Shown here in pieces: positions 1 to 7,478 of a stretch of DNA of 12,569 bases (positions are counted from its first letter, which is position 1; every line of letters starts with the position of its first letter). The notes beneath the pieces were generated by a model. The model worked only from the letters and a program-made list of their open reading frames with translations. It was not told the DNA's origin and did not search any database. Origin of the DNA: Flavobacteriales bacterium UBA1995 (GTDB lineage Bacteria > Bacteroidota > Bacteroidia > Flavobacteriales_D > Sanyastnellaceae); NCBI GenBank assembly GCA_002336475.1, contig DDCX01000027.1, positions 1-12,569 on the forward strand, read 5' to 3'. A program made the translations under genes and the position numbers.

Positions 1-202
1 CAGGAGCTTCCTCAGCGGGAGCTTCCTCGGCAGCAGGAGCTTCCTCGGCGGGAGCCTCAGCAGCAGCTTCTTCGGTTTTGACTTCTTCGGATGGAGCCTC
101 TTCGTTAGACGGTGTAGCGTCTTGGGCTTCCTGCGGCTGGTCAGCCGCTGCACCCTCGGGTGCATTTGCCTGATCTTCAGGCTTTTGATTTTCTTCGGTC
201 AT
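1..202 (-). CDS. Acidic Glu/Ala/Pro-rich protein, N-terminal part (cut by left edge)
   Basis: An open frame starts at the ATG complementary to 200-202 and runs off the left edge, giving 67 visible residues. It begins MTEENQKPEDQANAPEG and turns into an acidic low-complexity tract in which AEEAPA-type units recur (residues about 49-67). There is no signal peptide, no hydrophobic segment and no recognisable domain in the visible part, so it is probably cytoplasmic with a disordered N-terminal extension. Acidic N-terminal tails of this kind occur on several unrelated bacteroidotal proteins, so the function cannot be assigned from this piece. The composition (many GAA/GAG, GCT and CCT codons in a regular frame, good ATG) and the promoter-like element upstream at 293-327 support a real gene. 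The preceding gene on the same strand is the giant SPOR protein, ending 150 bp upstream. Confidence 0.65.
   Translation of the reverse strand, partial: MTEENQKPEDQANAPEGAAADQPQEAQDATPSNEEAPSEEVKTEEAAAEAPAEEAPAAEEAPAEEAP
2..58 (-). repeat. Degenerate AEEAPA-coding repeat
   Basis: On the minus strand the units read EAPAEEAPAAEEAPAEEAP, with nearly identical DNA words (gcaggagcttcctc-like on the plus strand) recurring at about 15-18 bp. The repeat continues past the left edge, so copy number is unknown. It is an in-frame coding repeat and probably length-variable. Confidence 0.7.
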
Positions 203-257
203 GAGGACTCGAAGGTCTAGTTGTATCCGTTGGATGCGCCGTCCTGACGGAGAGATG

Positions 258-280
258 AAAAAAGCCCACTGACGCTGGGC
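258..280 (-). terminator. Weak intrinsic terminator-like hairpin after the giant SPOR gene
   Basis: Read on the minus strand, GCCCA (280-276) pairs with TGGGC (268-264) across a 7-nt loop and is followed by six T (263-258). The 5-bp stem is short but GC-rich. It lies 72 bp beyond the stop codon of the giant gene and 55 bp before the start of the next gene on the same strand. It also lies just downstream of the promoter-like element at 293-327, so it could be an attenuator-like hairpin in the leader of the left-edge gene rather than, or as well as, a terminator for the giant gene. Confidence 0.5.
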
Positions 281-292
281 AGAATAAGGCGG

Positions 293-327
293 CAAAAGTA
301 GGGTGAATCACCCGGTTATCAGTCAAA
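293..327 (-). promoter_or_regulatory. Bacteroidota-type promoter for the left-edge gene, with palindromic spacer
   Basis: On the minus strand TACTTTTG (300-293) fits the -7 consensus TAnnTTTG exactly. TTTG (327-324) lies 23 bp upstream, at the upper end of the spacing accepted for the -33 element. The predicted transcript would start near 286-288 and have a leader of about 85 nt. The spacer contains the 13-bp palindrome GGGTGATTCACCC (313-301). Confidence 0.5.
301..313. other. 13-bp palindrome between -33 and -7 elements (candidate operator)
   Basis: The plus strand reads gggtgaatcaccc: two 6-bp arms that are perfect inverted repeats around one central base. It sits directly against the -7 element and inside the promoter spacer. 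This is where a dimeric repressor, or a regulator that distorts a long spacer, would bind. It could instead be the stem of a second small terminator for the giant gene, but no T-run follows it on the minus strand. Confidence 0.35.
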
Positions 328-352
328 TGGACCAAAAATCACACTCCCTCTG

Positions 353-3300
353 TTATTCCTGAACCAACTGGGCATTTGTGAAGCCTTGAGCTTGGGCAGC
401 AATGAGCCACCGCTGAGCTTGCTCCTCGGCGACAAAAGCAGTCCGGTAGCGGGTGAGTCCCTCGCTTCTGACGGATCGGATTTGCCATTGCAATGGCGCA
501 TCCAAGATGGCGTTGGCCAGCCTCACAGGAATGGTGCTGTTGAACACCCCCAACTGAACGCTCCACGAAGCATCCTCCTCCTCAACCGGGGAATCTGTCA
601 CAGCTTGTTCAACCGTTTCAACAGACCCCTCGTTTGGGGCACCGGGAAGTGACGCCACAGAGGTCAAAGAAGCTTGCGACAGAGGGATTCTCCTTCCATT
701 GATATACACGACAATAAAGGCGTCGGCCCTTCCCTGACTTCTCAATTCCCGGCGGTGCTCCTCGGCCTCGGATTGCGTCACAAACCTTCCCGAGAACAGG
801 CGCAACCATCCATCGGAGCCTGCGTCCTCTCGTGTCAATGTTCCCAATGCGGCCATGGCCTCTGCATCTGGGACGCCTCGGAAGGCCCCCACCTGGACAC
901 TGTATACCCGACCGGAGATGCCATCCCAAGTTGGAATGTCCTCCCGGCGGGTCGGCAGAGGCTGGCTGCCTGCTTCAGCACTACCGGATACGGTTGACCT
1001 GCCGCCATCCTCGGCAGGGCTCACCTCAGACAAAGCAGCACCCACAGGACGGGGCGAAAGGACATCTGTGCCCGCAACAGAAGCGCGCTCCTCTTCCAAA
1101 AGAGCAGGCTCCGGACGAGAGGCACGCACCCTTTCACCGTCGACAAACCTGACTACAAATGCATCTTCATAACCCAAAGCCCGAATGGCATCCCGGGCAG
1201 CCACAGCAGGGTCGTACAAATCAAAACTGCCTGCCATGTAACGGGTAATCCCATTGGCAAGCTCCTGCGCCCACATGGGGTCGAATGCTGCAAACAAGGC
1301 TGCCGGAAGCGCTTTGCGGAACGCCCCGATTTGAATCTTGTATTCCACGCCTTCTTCTGCCGGCGCTCCCAATGCATTGTTAAATCGGGCTGCTGCCGCA
1401 TCTTCCGTTTCTGCAGAGAATGGTTGAGCCAAAATGGTGCGCTCAAGGGCAGCCCTGTCAATGGGCCTGAGCGTAAGTCCACCATTACGGCCACGGTTCG
1501 AAGCGCTGCCCCACACTTCAGCTTCAGGTAAAACCAAGCCATAGGCGGCCACGTCTGCGTCTTGGCGGGATACAGCTTCCGATGCAGCAGCCTCAGATGC
1601 TGCTCCTCCTTCGGGTTGTGTGCGGTCCGCCTCTTCCTCAACAGAGCGGTTCGCAGATTCGACTTCCACTGTGGAACCTTCAGACATAACGACGTCTGCA
1701 GGTGCCACTTCACTGGGCACCTCTGTGTCCGTTTCTGCAGAAACAGCTGCGGTGACTTCGCCACCCGAAACCCGGGCCTCTTCGAATACAGAAACCGAGA
1801 CTTCTTCTTCCTGAACAAACCCTCCGCTGAGCTTCCGTTCAAGCTGCTCGACATCAAGCGCATTCAATGCAGTACGCAAGCGCCGTTCATTGAAAAACAT
1901 ACGCTTGTCCCATGCCATCCTCGCTGCGCGTCCTGCAGTCGCTCCAGGGTCATTGCCCAAGACATCGAGGCGTTCCCTCCACGCCGCAAGGGCTTCCTGT
2001 TCTGAAGGCTCTAAAACCAAAGGGGACCCAGATTTTTGCGCAGCATCCATGGCCGTCATGACGGACGATACGCGCTCCAACCTTTCGTCGGTGCTGTTCT
2101 CTAACACCTCCGTCAAATCCAAAGCCACAGGCCCCGTATTCAACGGTTCAACAGTCTCATTAAGTGGTGCCAAAGGGGAAGGCGTTTGATCGGTCTGCGG
2201 TTCTGCTGCTGCAACCGGCTCTTCGGCCACTTCCTGCCCCATGCCATCGGCCACCGCTGCATCCGTCAAATCCTCCTCATCCTGATTTGCACCATCGGCA
2301 AAATTCGAAGCCGTTGCCCATTCCTCTGCATCCTGCGGATCTGAAGGTTGACCGTTGGACGTTTCTTCCGATCCAGTTTCTTCTAGGCCGGGCTCAGTAT
2401 CCGCCGCCTCTTCTTGTACCAGATCCCCTTCCGGATCCAATGAAACGGGGACGGTTTCCTCCCCCTCTTCGAGAAGGGCTGCTGCTTCCAGAACGTCATT
2501 CCACGCTGACTCCCAAGCGCGCCATGCGGTTTCCGCAGCGGACAAGGCTTCCCTTTGAGCCAGCATCCTGTCAAATTCTGCAGCCTCTCCTTCCCTCCTG
2601 CCGCGCTGCAAGGATTCTGCCCGCTCTTCTGCCTGCTGCGCCGCTCGCCAGAGCTCCCGTACCTCAACCATAGCATCGCTGTTGCCCATACCAGCAAACT
2701 CTTTTTCCTCCCATTGGGCCACCAAAGGGTCGCGCTCACGGTTCCATTCTGTCCGCAATTCCAGAAGCTCGTCCATCACAGACTGCACCAAGCCAGAGTA
2801 AGCACTGCGCAATGCCGGCGACAAACCTTCCAAGCCCTCTCCATTGGCAACAGGAGCTACACCCCGACCACCAGAAGCCCTAGACAAACGTTCCCATTGT
2901 CGGGAAACCTCTTTGGATCCAGAGACCGCTGCATCCCAGTCGCTTGACCAGGCAGCTTCACCTGGTGCAAGGGCGAATTCAGAACCAACAGATTCAGCTT
3001 CGCCGTCCACAGATGGGAGCAATTGAGCCACCAGTGAGGCGTTGGCGTCACCTTCGATAGGGATGCGGAAACCGCCTTCTCCTTCAACATCCAAAAGCAC
3101 ATCTTCGGACACCTCCGCACTTTCGGATGGATTGACCTCAGTTCTTTCGGGTTCAACTTGATCGGTTTCTGAAGCTAAAGCAGTTGTTGCTACAAGCTCC
3201 ATTTCATTCTCCCAGAAGTCCTGGTTGAGCTTTAGCTCTACCTGCTGGCGACCCAGCCAATCCCCTCGCCAGCCGCTTCGCTCTTTGCGACTCCAAGTCT

Positions 3301-5620
3301 CATCCGCAGCCATCAATACGCCGTTCCAACGCCCGAGCAACAACTCCCCCTCCTCTACCGACAAGCTGGCATCTGATGGCCGTGTTCCTGGTAACCCTCG
3401 GTTGGCATCCCTCCAGTCGGACCAACGCCCCTTTAATGGTGTCAAGTCCAATTCTGAAGCCTCCCACAATTCACGAATGGCGAGCCTTTCCCTGCGAAAG
3501 GCCAAAGCCGCCTCCCCAGCCACTTTTGCCAAAGAAGCTTTGGATGCCGATTGGACAGCAAAACTCCACTCGTCGAGCATGTCCCGCATGTCAGCAATGT
3601 CAGCCCCGTCCTGAAGCAGCGGAGTCATCATCTCACCTTGAGGGACCCAAGACTCCATTTCATCCAATAGGTCGTACAACGCTCCAGCCTTGTTGAAATC
3701 CGGCTCATCCAAAAACCCTTGTTCCAGCGTCAAAATCTGAGCGGCCCTGGCCTCCCAGATCTCCACCACCAACCCAGGCTTGGAAGCCAGCATCTCCTCC
3801 ACCACTTCTGGGCCTTCAGGAGTTTGTGTCATCAGAGATTCTACATCTCCTGTATCCCATGATTCCAAAGAAGTTATGGCTTCATCCGAATTTTTAGGTG
3901 CTGCACTTGATGCAGATGTTGATCCTGTAGGCTCCTCTGCGGAGCTTTCTGAGGCGCTGTCCGAATCAGGAGCGACATCCCCAATGGCGGCCGCATCTTC
4001 CGGCGCAGCCGCAGAATCCGACTCACTGCTGGTTGTAGCACCTTGAACTTCCTCTGCAGCCTCAGTCTGATGAGGAGTGTCCCCCTTATCGAGCAGCACA
4101 GACAAGTCAGAGCCTCCAGCTGCATCATCAACACCCTCCACAGACATCGAAGCGACAGCGTCATTGTTTCTGTTGCCAATCCAAGTTGCCCATCCTCTAC
4201 CAGCTTCACCTTGTGCCAAGTCGCTGTCTGCATCCGTTCCGCCATTGACCGACGTTGCAGGTGCAGTAGACACATTTCGAACAGACGCTCCAACCTGCAG
4301 GTCGGACAGCACCGCCCAATCGGCCAAGACGTCCGACTTGTCTTCAACACTCCACCCTCCCGAAGATTTTTTGAGCTCCCAAGCGCCCTCGCCTGCCCCA
4401 AAAGATTCCGCCAAGACTTGACCTGCAGCGTCTTCCAAAACAATGCGCACACTCGCGTCTCCTGAAAAAGCGAGGTGTGCCACAGCATCGCCATTCAAGT
4501 CGCCTGCAGCAACCTCCTCACCACTGGCGAACACCCTCAGTTTAAAACCCTCTCCCTCAACTTCGTCGGCAGACCAAGCAATGGAACCCGTGGCCATTTC
4601 TCCTTCACCCAATCCAATCCGATAGGCGTGCACCTTCCCCTCAATGGAGGCCCTGTTCGAAGCCATCCATGCACCGCCAGCGGCTTCCGGGATAAAGAAG
4701 ACGTCATCGTTGACAGAATTGATGGGATAAGGCAACCTGTACGGTTGTCCCGTGGGCATGCCATCTAAACCACAAGTGACCGCGTAAATGTCAAAGCCTC
4801 CCAATCCACCGGGGCGGTTCGAAGCGTAATACAAGATACCTTCCTTGGACAGGTAGGCGTCCTTTTCGTCAAACTCTGAGTTGATGGTGCCTTGAAGCAA
4901 AGTAGGCTCTGTGTAAGCGCCCTGCTGGATGGACACCCGATATAGGTCCCACCCCGTAGCGCCCTTTTTGCCCAAAGAAGCAAACACCAGGACCGTATCG
5001 CCATCGTGCAATGCCATGCGCCCCTGCCCCCATTTAATGTCGGCCTTAGAACGCAATGAGGCCGGAGTGGACACCAACCGCAATCCTTCAACTTCAGGGT
5101 CGTAATAACGAAACGCCGCATCGGGATCAGACGGAATGCGTTCGAAGACTTCCAACGACACCGCTTCAGTAGGATTCCAATCTGCATTCTCGCAAAAAAG
5201 CGCTCCTCTTTCGGCCTCCGTTTTGAACCTCGCCTTTTTTCCTGCGGCGGTCAAATAAGCGGCGTAAAGGTCACGGGCACGGTCAAAATCGTATTCAAGT
5301 TGTGCCAACCGGGCCTGATGAAAGCCAAGGTCGATATCGCTGCACCCCATGCGCAAGGCGATGCGCAGATGCCGCCGGACCAAAGACAAGCGGCCAGGTT
5401 CCTTCAGAGCACATCCTGCCAAGCGCCCGTGCAGGCAAGCCTCCTCGGGAAAAAGGCTGACCAACCGCTCATAGTCAGGCAAAGCGCCCAACAGGTCACC
5501 TGCAACATAGGCGGCTTCTGCACGTGCTCGCACCTCGGCTTGGACGGCATCGCCCTGCCCCCAAAGCCCTGACTCAAACGCTCCAAAAACAAGGCAGAGC
5601 ATGGCCAAACAAGGCCGCAT
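353..5620 (-). CDS. Giant exported TPR / PD40-propeller / triple-SPOR protein
   Basis: The protein is about 1755 aa from the ATG at 5620. This start puts a signal peptide (MRPCLAMLCLVFGAFESGLW, then GQ) at the N-terminus. An ATG at 5662 is possible; the frame is open to 5791, but its first residues are Cys/Arg-rich and lie in the promoter region of the divergent gene. Order by residue: TPR-like helices about 25-125; a PD40/WD40-like propeller about 165-345, with the hallmark YASNRPGGLGGFDIY at 265-279; a beta-rich piece about 350-420; an acidic Ser/Ala linker about 425-610; Trp-rich helices about 610-810; linker; helices about 930-1050; acidic linker; helices about 1168-1265; linker; then SPOR domains at 1425-1499, 1570-1644 and 1683-1755, starting YKIQIGAFR, YSVQVGAFR and WSVQLGVFN. 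SPOR domains bind glycan strands of peptidoglycan stripped of stem peptides. TPR plus PD40 is common in bacteroidotal envelope proteins, including gliding/type IX secretion parts, but no OmpA domain is present here. A periplasmic scaffold or wall-binding role is inferred. The domain calls are firmer than the function. Confidence 0.9.
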   Translation of the reverse strand: MRPCLAMLCLVFGAFESGLWGQGDAVQAEVRARAEAAYVAGDLLGALPDYERLVSLFPEEACLHGRLAGCALKEPGRLSLVRRHLRIALRMGCSDIDLGFHQARLAQLEYDFDRARDLYAAYLTAAGKKARFKTEAERGALFCENADWNPTEAVSLEVFERIPSDPDAAFRYYDPEVEGLRLVSTPASLRSKADIKWGQGRMALHDGDTVLVFASLGKKGATGWDLYRVSIQQGAYTEPTLLQGTINSEFDEKDAYLSKEGILYYASNRPGGLGGFDIYAVTCGLDGMPTGQPYRLPYPINSVNDDVFFIPEAAGGAWMASNRASIEGKVHAYRIGLGEGEMATGSIAWSADEVEGEGFKLRVFASGEEVAAGDLNGDAVAHLAFSGDASVRIVLEDAAGQVLAESFGAGEGAWELKKSSGGWSVEDKSDVLADWAVLSDLQVGASVRNVSTAPATSVNGGTDADSDLAQGEAGRGWATWIGNRNNDAVASMSVEGVDDAAGGSDLSVLLDKGDTPHQTEAAEEVQGATTSSESDSAAAPEDAAAIGDVAPDSDSASESSAEEPTGSTSASSAAPKNSDEAITSLESWDTGDVESLMTQTPEGPEVVEEMLASKPGLVVEIWEARAAQILTLEQGFLDEPDFNKAGALYDLLDEMESWVPQGEMMTPLLQDGADIADMRDMLDEWSFAVQSASKASLAKVAGEAALAFRRERLAIRELWEASELDLTPLKGRWSDWRDANRGLPGTRPSDASLSVEEGELLLGRWNGVLMAADETWSRKERSGWRGDWLGRQQVELKLNQDFWENEMELVATTALASETDQVEPERTEVNPSESAEVSEDVLLDVEGEGGFRIPIEGDANASLVAQLLPSVDGEAESVGSEFALAPGEAAWSSDWDAAVSGSKEVSRQWERLSRASGGRGVAPVANGEGLEGLSPALRSAYSGLVQSVMDELLELRTEWNRERDPLVAQWEEKEFAGMGNSDAMVEVRELWRAAQQAEERAESLQRGRREGEAAEFDRMLAQREALSAAETAWRAWESAWNDVLEAAALLEEGEETVPVSLDPEGDLVQEEAADTEPGLEETGSEETSNGQPSDPQDAEEWATASNFADGANQDEEDLTDAAVADGMGQEVAEEPVAAAEPQTDQTPSPLAPLNETVEPLNTGPVALDLTEVLENSTDERLERVSSVMTAMDAAQKSGSPLVLEPSEQEALAAWRERLDVLGNDPGATAGRAARMAWDKRMFFNERRLRTALNALDVEQLERKLSGGFVQEEEVSVSVFEEARVSGGEVTAAVSAETDTEVPSEVAPADVVMSEGSTVEVESANRSVEEEADRTQPEGGAASEAAASEAVSRQDADVAAYGLVLPEAEVWGSASNRGRNGGLTLRPIDRAALERTILAQPFSAETEDAAAARFNNALGAPAEEGVEYKIQIGAFRKALPAALFAAFDPMWAQELANGITRYMAGSFDLYDPAVAARDAIRALGYEDAFVVRFVDGERVRASRPEPALLEEERASVAGTDVLSPRPVGAALSEVSPAEDGGRSTVSGSAEAGSQPLPTRREDIPTWDGISGRVYSVQVGAFRGVPDAEAMAALGTLTREDAGSDGWLRLFSGRFVTQSEAEEHRRELRSQGRADAFIVVYINGRRIPLSQASLTSVASLPGAPNEGSVETVEQAVTDSPVEEEDASWSVQLGVFNSTIPVRLANAILDAPLQWQIRSVRSEGLTRYRTAFVAEEQAQRWLIAAQAQGFTNAQLVQE

Positions 5621-5737
5621 ATGGCATTGAAAAATTGAGCGCGCGATCCCGAATGGATGCATGACAGCAAATTCACACTGAGAGCAACACCAATGCGTAG
5701 GAGCCGCTCGGTTTTTCAACAGGAAAGGCCTGACCTT

Positions 5738-5765
5738 TTGCCGCCGCTCTCGCCCACTACCTTTG
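5738..5765 (+). promoter_or_regulatory. Bacteroidota-type promoter of pruA
   Basis: TACCTTTG at 5758-5765 matches the -7 consensus TAnnTTTG exactly. A TTG at 5738-5740 (within TTTTG) lies 17 bp upstream and fits the -33 element. Transcription should begin near 5770, leaving a leader of only about 10-15 nt before the ATG at 5784. No Shine-Dalgarno sequence is present. Because the element covers the TTG at 5763, it rules out the longer in-frame start there. Confidence 0.75.
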
Positions 5766-5783
5766 CGCCCAGATTCGCACCAC

Positions 5784-7415
5784 ATGTCCAACGCATTTTT
5801 TCAAGTCCCCTACCCCGAAAATGAACCGGTCTTGGGCTACGGCCCAGGAAGTCCGGAACGTGCTGCCCAATTGGCAGAATATGAGCGCATGCTCAACCAA
5901 GACCCTGTAAAGGTCCCCATGGTAATCGGCGGCAAAGCCATCTTTACCGATGACCAGCGCCCCCTGACCCCACCCCATGACCACAAACGGGTCATCGGCC
6001 ATGCCCACTTTGGCAAAACCGAACACGTTCAGTCTGCCATCGATTCGGCGCTTCAAGCGCGCAACAGTTGGTCCGCCCTCAGCTGGGAGCACCGCGCCAG
6101 TATTTTCTTGAAAGCTGCCGACATGCTGGCAGGACCATGGCGCACCCGCATCAACGCGGCCACCATGCTCTCGCAAGGAAAAAACATGCACCAAGCAGAA
6201 ATCGATGCGGCTTGTGAGTTCATCGACTTCTTGCGCTTCAACGCCCATTTCGCTCAAGAAATCTATGCCCAGCAACCCGAGAGTTCACCTGGGATTTGGA
6301 ACCGGTTGGAATACCGCCCACTCGAAGGCTTTGTATTCGCCATTACCCCATTCAACTTCACGGCCATTGCAGGAAACCTGCCCATTGTCGCCGCATTGAT
6401 GGGCAACGTGGTGGTGTGGAAACCATCGGACGAGCAGATCTATTCTGCCCACGTCATCATGGAACTGTTGCATGCTGCCGGACTGCCCGATGGGGTGATC
6501 AATTTGGTGACCGTAGACGGTCCTGTTGCAGGCGATGTGGTCTTCAATCACCCCGATTTCGCAGGCCTGCATTTCACAGGCAGTACCGGCGTCTTTCGCC
6601 ACCTGTGGCAAACCATTGGCCAAAACATCGCCCAGTACAAAACCTACCCACGGATTGTCGGTGAAACCGGTGGAAAAGACTTCATCATCGCCCACAAATC
6701 AGCAGAAGTTGATGAAGTGGTCACCGGAATTTTGCGGGGATCGTTTGAATTCCAAGGGCAGAAATGCAGCGCCGCAAGCCGGGTGTACCTGCCGGACAAC
6801 ATCTGGTCTGAGGTTAAGGAGAAATTGGCCGCCGAAGTCTCCACCATCAAGGTGGGCACGCCTGGCGACCCTGAGAATTTCATGGGCGCTGTCATCAGCC
6901 AGCGGTCCTTTGACAAAATCAAAGGCTACATCGATTACGCGAAAGAGCACCCTGACGGCGAAATCCTGTGCGGTGGAACCTATGACGACAGTGTCGGGTA
7001 CTTCGTGCAGCCCACTGTGATCGTGGCTTCCGACCCTCATTTCAAGTCAATGGAGGAGGAGATCTTTGGCCCAGTGGTCACCATCTATGTCTATCCTGCT
7101 GACGATTTCGAAGGCGCACTCGAACTGGTGGACTCTACCAGTCAATATGCGCTCACGGGTGCAGTCTTCGCGCGCGAGCGTTATGCCATTGACGATGCCA
7201 TGCGGGCGTTGGAAAATGCTGCAGGCAATTTCTACATCAATGACAAGCCCACAGGAGCTGTGGTTGGCCAGCAACCCTTTGGCGGAGCCCGTGGGTCAGG
7301 CACCAACGACAAGGCAGGATCTTTGCTGAACTTGCTGCGTTGGGTCAGCCCAAGGACCATTAAGGAAACTTTGGTTCCTCCAACAGATTACCGTTACGCC
7401 TTTCACCAGAAGTAA
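5784..7415 (+). CDS. pruA: L-glutamate gamma-semialdehyde (delta-1-pyrroline-5-carboxylate) dehydrogenase
   Basis: This enzyme oxidises glutamate semialdehyde, formed from pyrroline-5-carboxylate, to glutamate with NAD+. It is the second step of proline catabolism and also serves arginine/ornithine breakdown. At 543 aa it is the stand-alone form, not the PutA fusion. Aldehyde dehydrogenase landmarks are all present: TPFNF with Asn191, FTGSTG at 264-269 (NAD+ binding), general base Glu294 in VGETGGKDF, nucleophile Cys328 in FEFQGQKCSAASR, EIFGP at 426-430 and PFGGARGSGTNDKAG near 498-512. The FQGQKCSA context is typical of P5C dehydrogenases rather than generic aldehyde dehydrogenases. The start at 5784 gives the family N-terminus MSNAFFQVPYPENEPVLGY; the TTG at 5763 lies in the promoter. 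The gene is monocistronic, divergent from the giant SPOR gene and closed by the hairpin at 7431-7464. No proline dehydrogenase gene is visible nearby. The gene is also called rocA. Confidence 0.96.
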   Translation: MSNAFFQVPYPENEPVLGYGPGSPERAAQLAEYERMLNQDPVKVPMVIGGKAIFTDDQRPLTPPHDHKRVIGHAHFGKTEHVQSAIDSALQARNSWSALSWEHRASIFLKAADMLAGPWRTRINAATMLSQGKNMHQAEIDAACEFIDFLRFNAHFAQEIYAQQPESSPGIWNRLEYRPLEGFVFAITPFNFTAIAGNLPIVAALMGNVVVWKPSDEQIYSAHVIMELLHAAGLPDGVINLVTVDGPVAGDVVFNHPDFAGLHFTGSTGVFRHLWQTIGQNIAQYKTYPRIVGETGGKDFIIAHKSAEVDEVVTGILRGSFEFQGQKCSAASRVYLPDNIWSEVKEKLAAEVSTIKVGTPGDPENFMGAVISQRSFDKIKGYIDYAKEHPDGEILCGGTYDDSVGYFVQPTVIVASDPHFKSMEEEIFGPVVTIYVYPADDFEGALELVDSTSQYALTGAVFARERYAIDDAMRALENAAGNFYINDKPTGAVVGQQPFGGARGSGTNDKAGSLLNLLRWVSPRTIKETLVPPTDYRYAFHQK

Positions 7416-7430
7416 GGCAAAACTGCTAAG

Positions 7431-7464
7431 AATGAAAAAGGGCGCCAAGGCGCCCTTTTTCATT
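7431..7464. terminator. Bidirectional intrinsic terminator between convergent genes
   Basis: This is a perfect 16-bp inverted repeat (AATGAAAAAGGGCGCC and its complement) around an AA centre. The GC core GGGCGCC/GGCGCCC (7440-7446, 7449-7455) is flanked by A5 and T5, so each strand has a U-tract after the stem. It lies 15 bp after the pruA stop and 14 bp after the stop of the convergent AT-hook gene. Confidence 0.9.
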
Positions 7465-7478
7465 GGAAGTCAAACGGA

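Noticed and set aside
2164..2673. 169-codon Pro-rich frame on the plus strand within the giant gene
   Set aside because: It is antisense to the acidic Glu-rich coding region, whose complement naturally gives Pro/Leu/Ser-rich shadows.
5763..5783. TTG start adding seven residues to pruA
   Set aside because: The TTG is part of the TACCTTTG promoter element, and the ATG at 5784 gives the conserved family N-terminus.
5621..5791. Longer start for the giant SPOR gene (to 5791 or 5662)
   Set aside because: The extra residues are Cys/Arg-rich, have no domain, overlap the pruA promoter and coding start, and would bury the signal peptide that begins at the ATG at 5620. The ATG at 5662 cannot be fully excluded.
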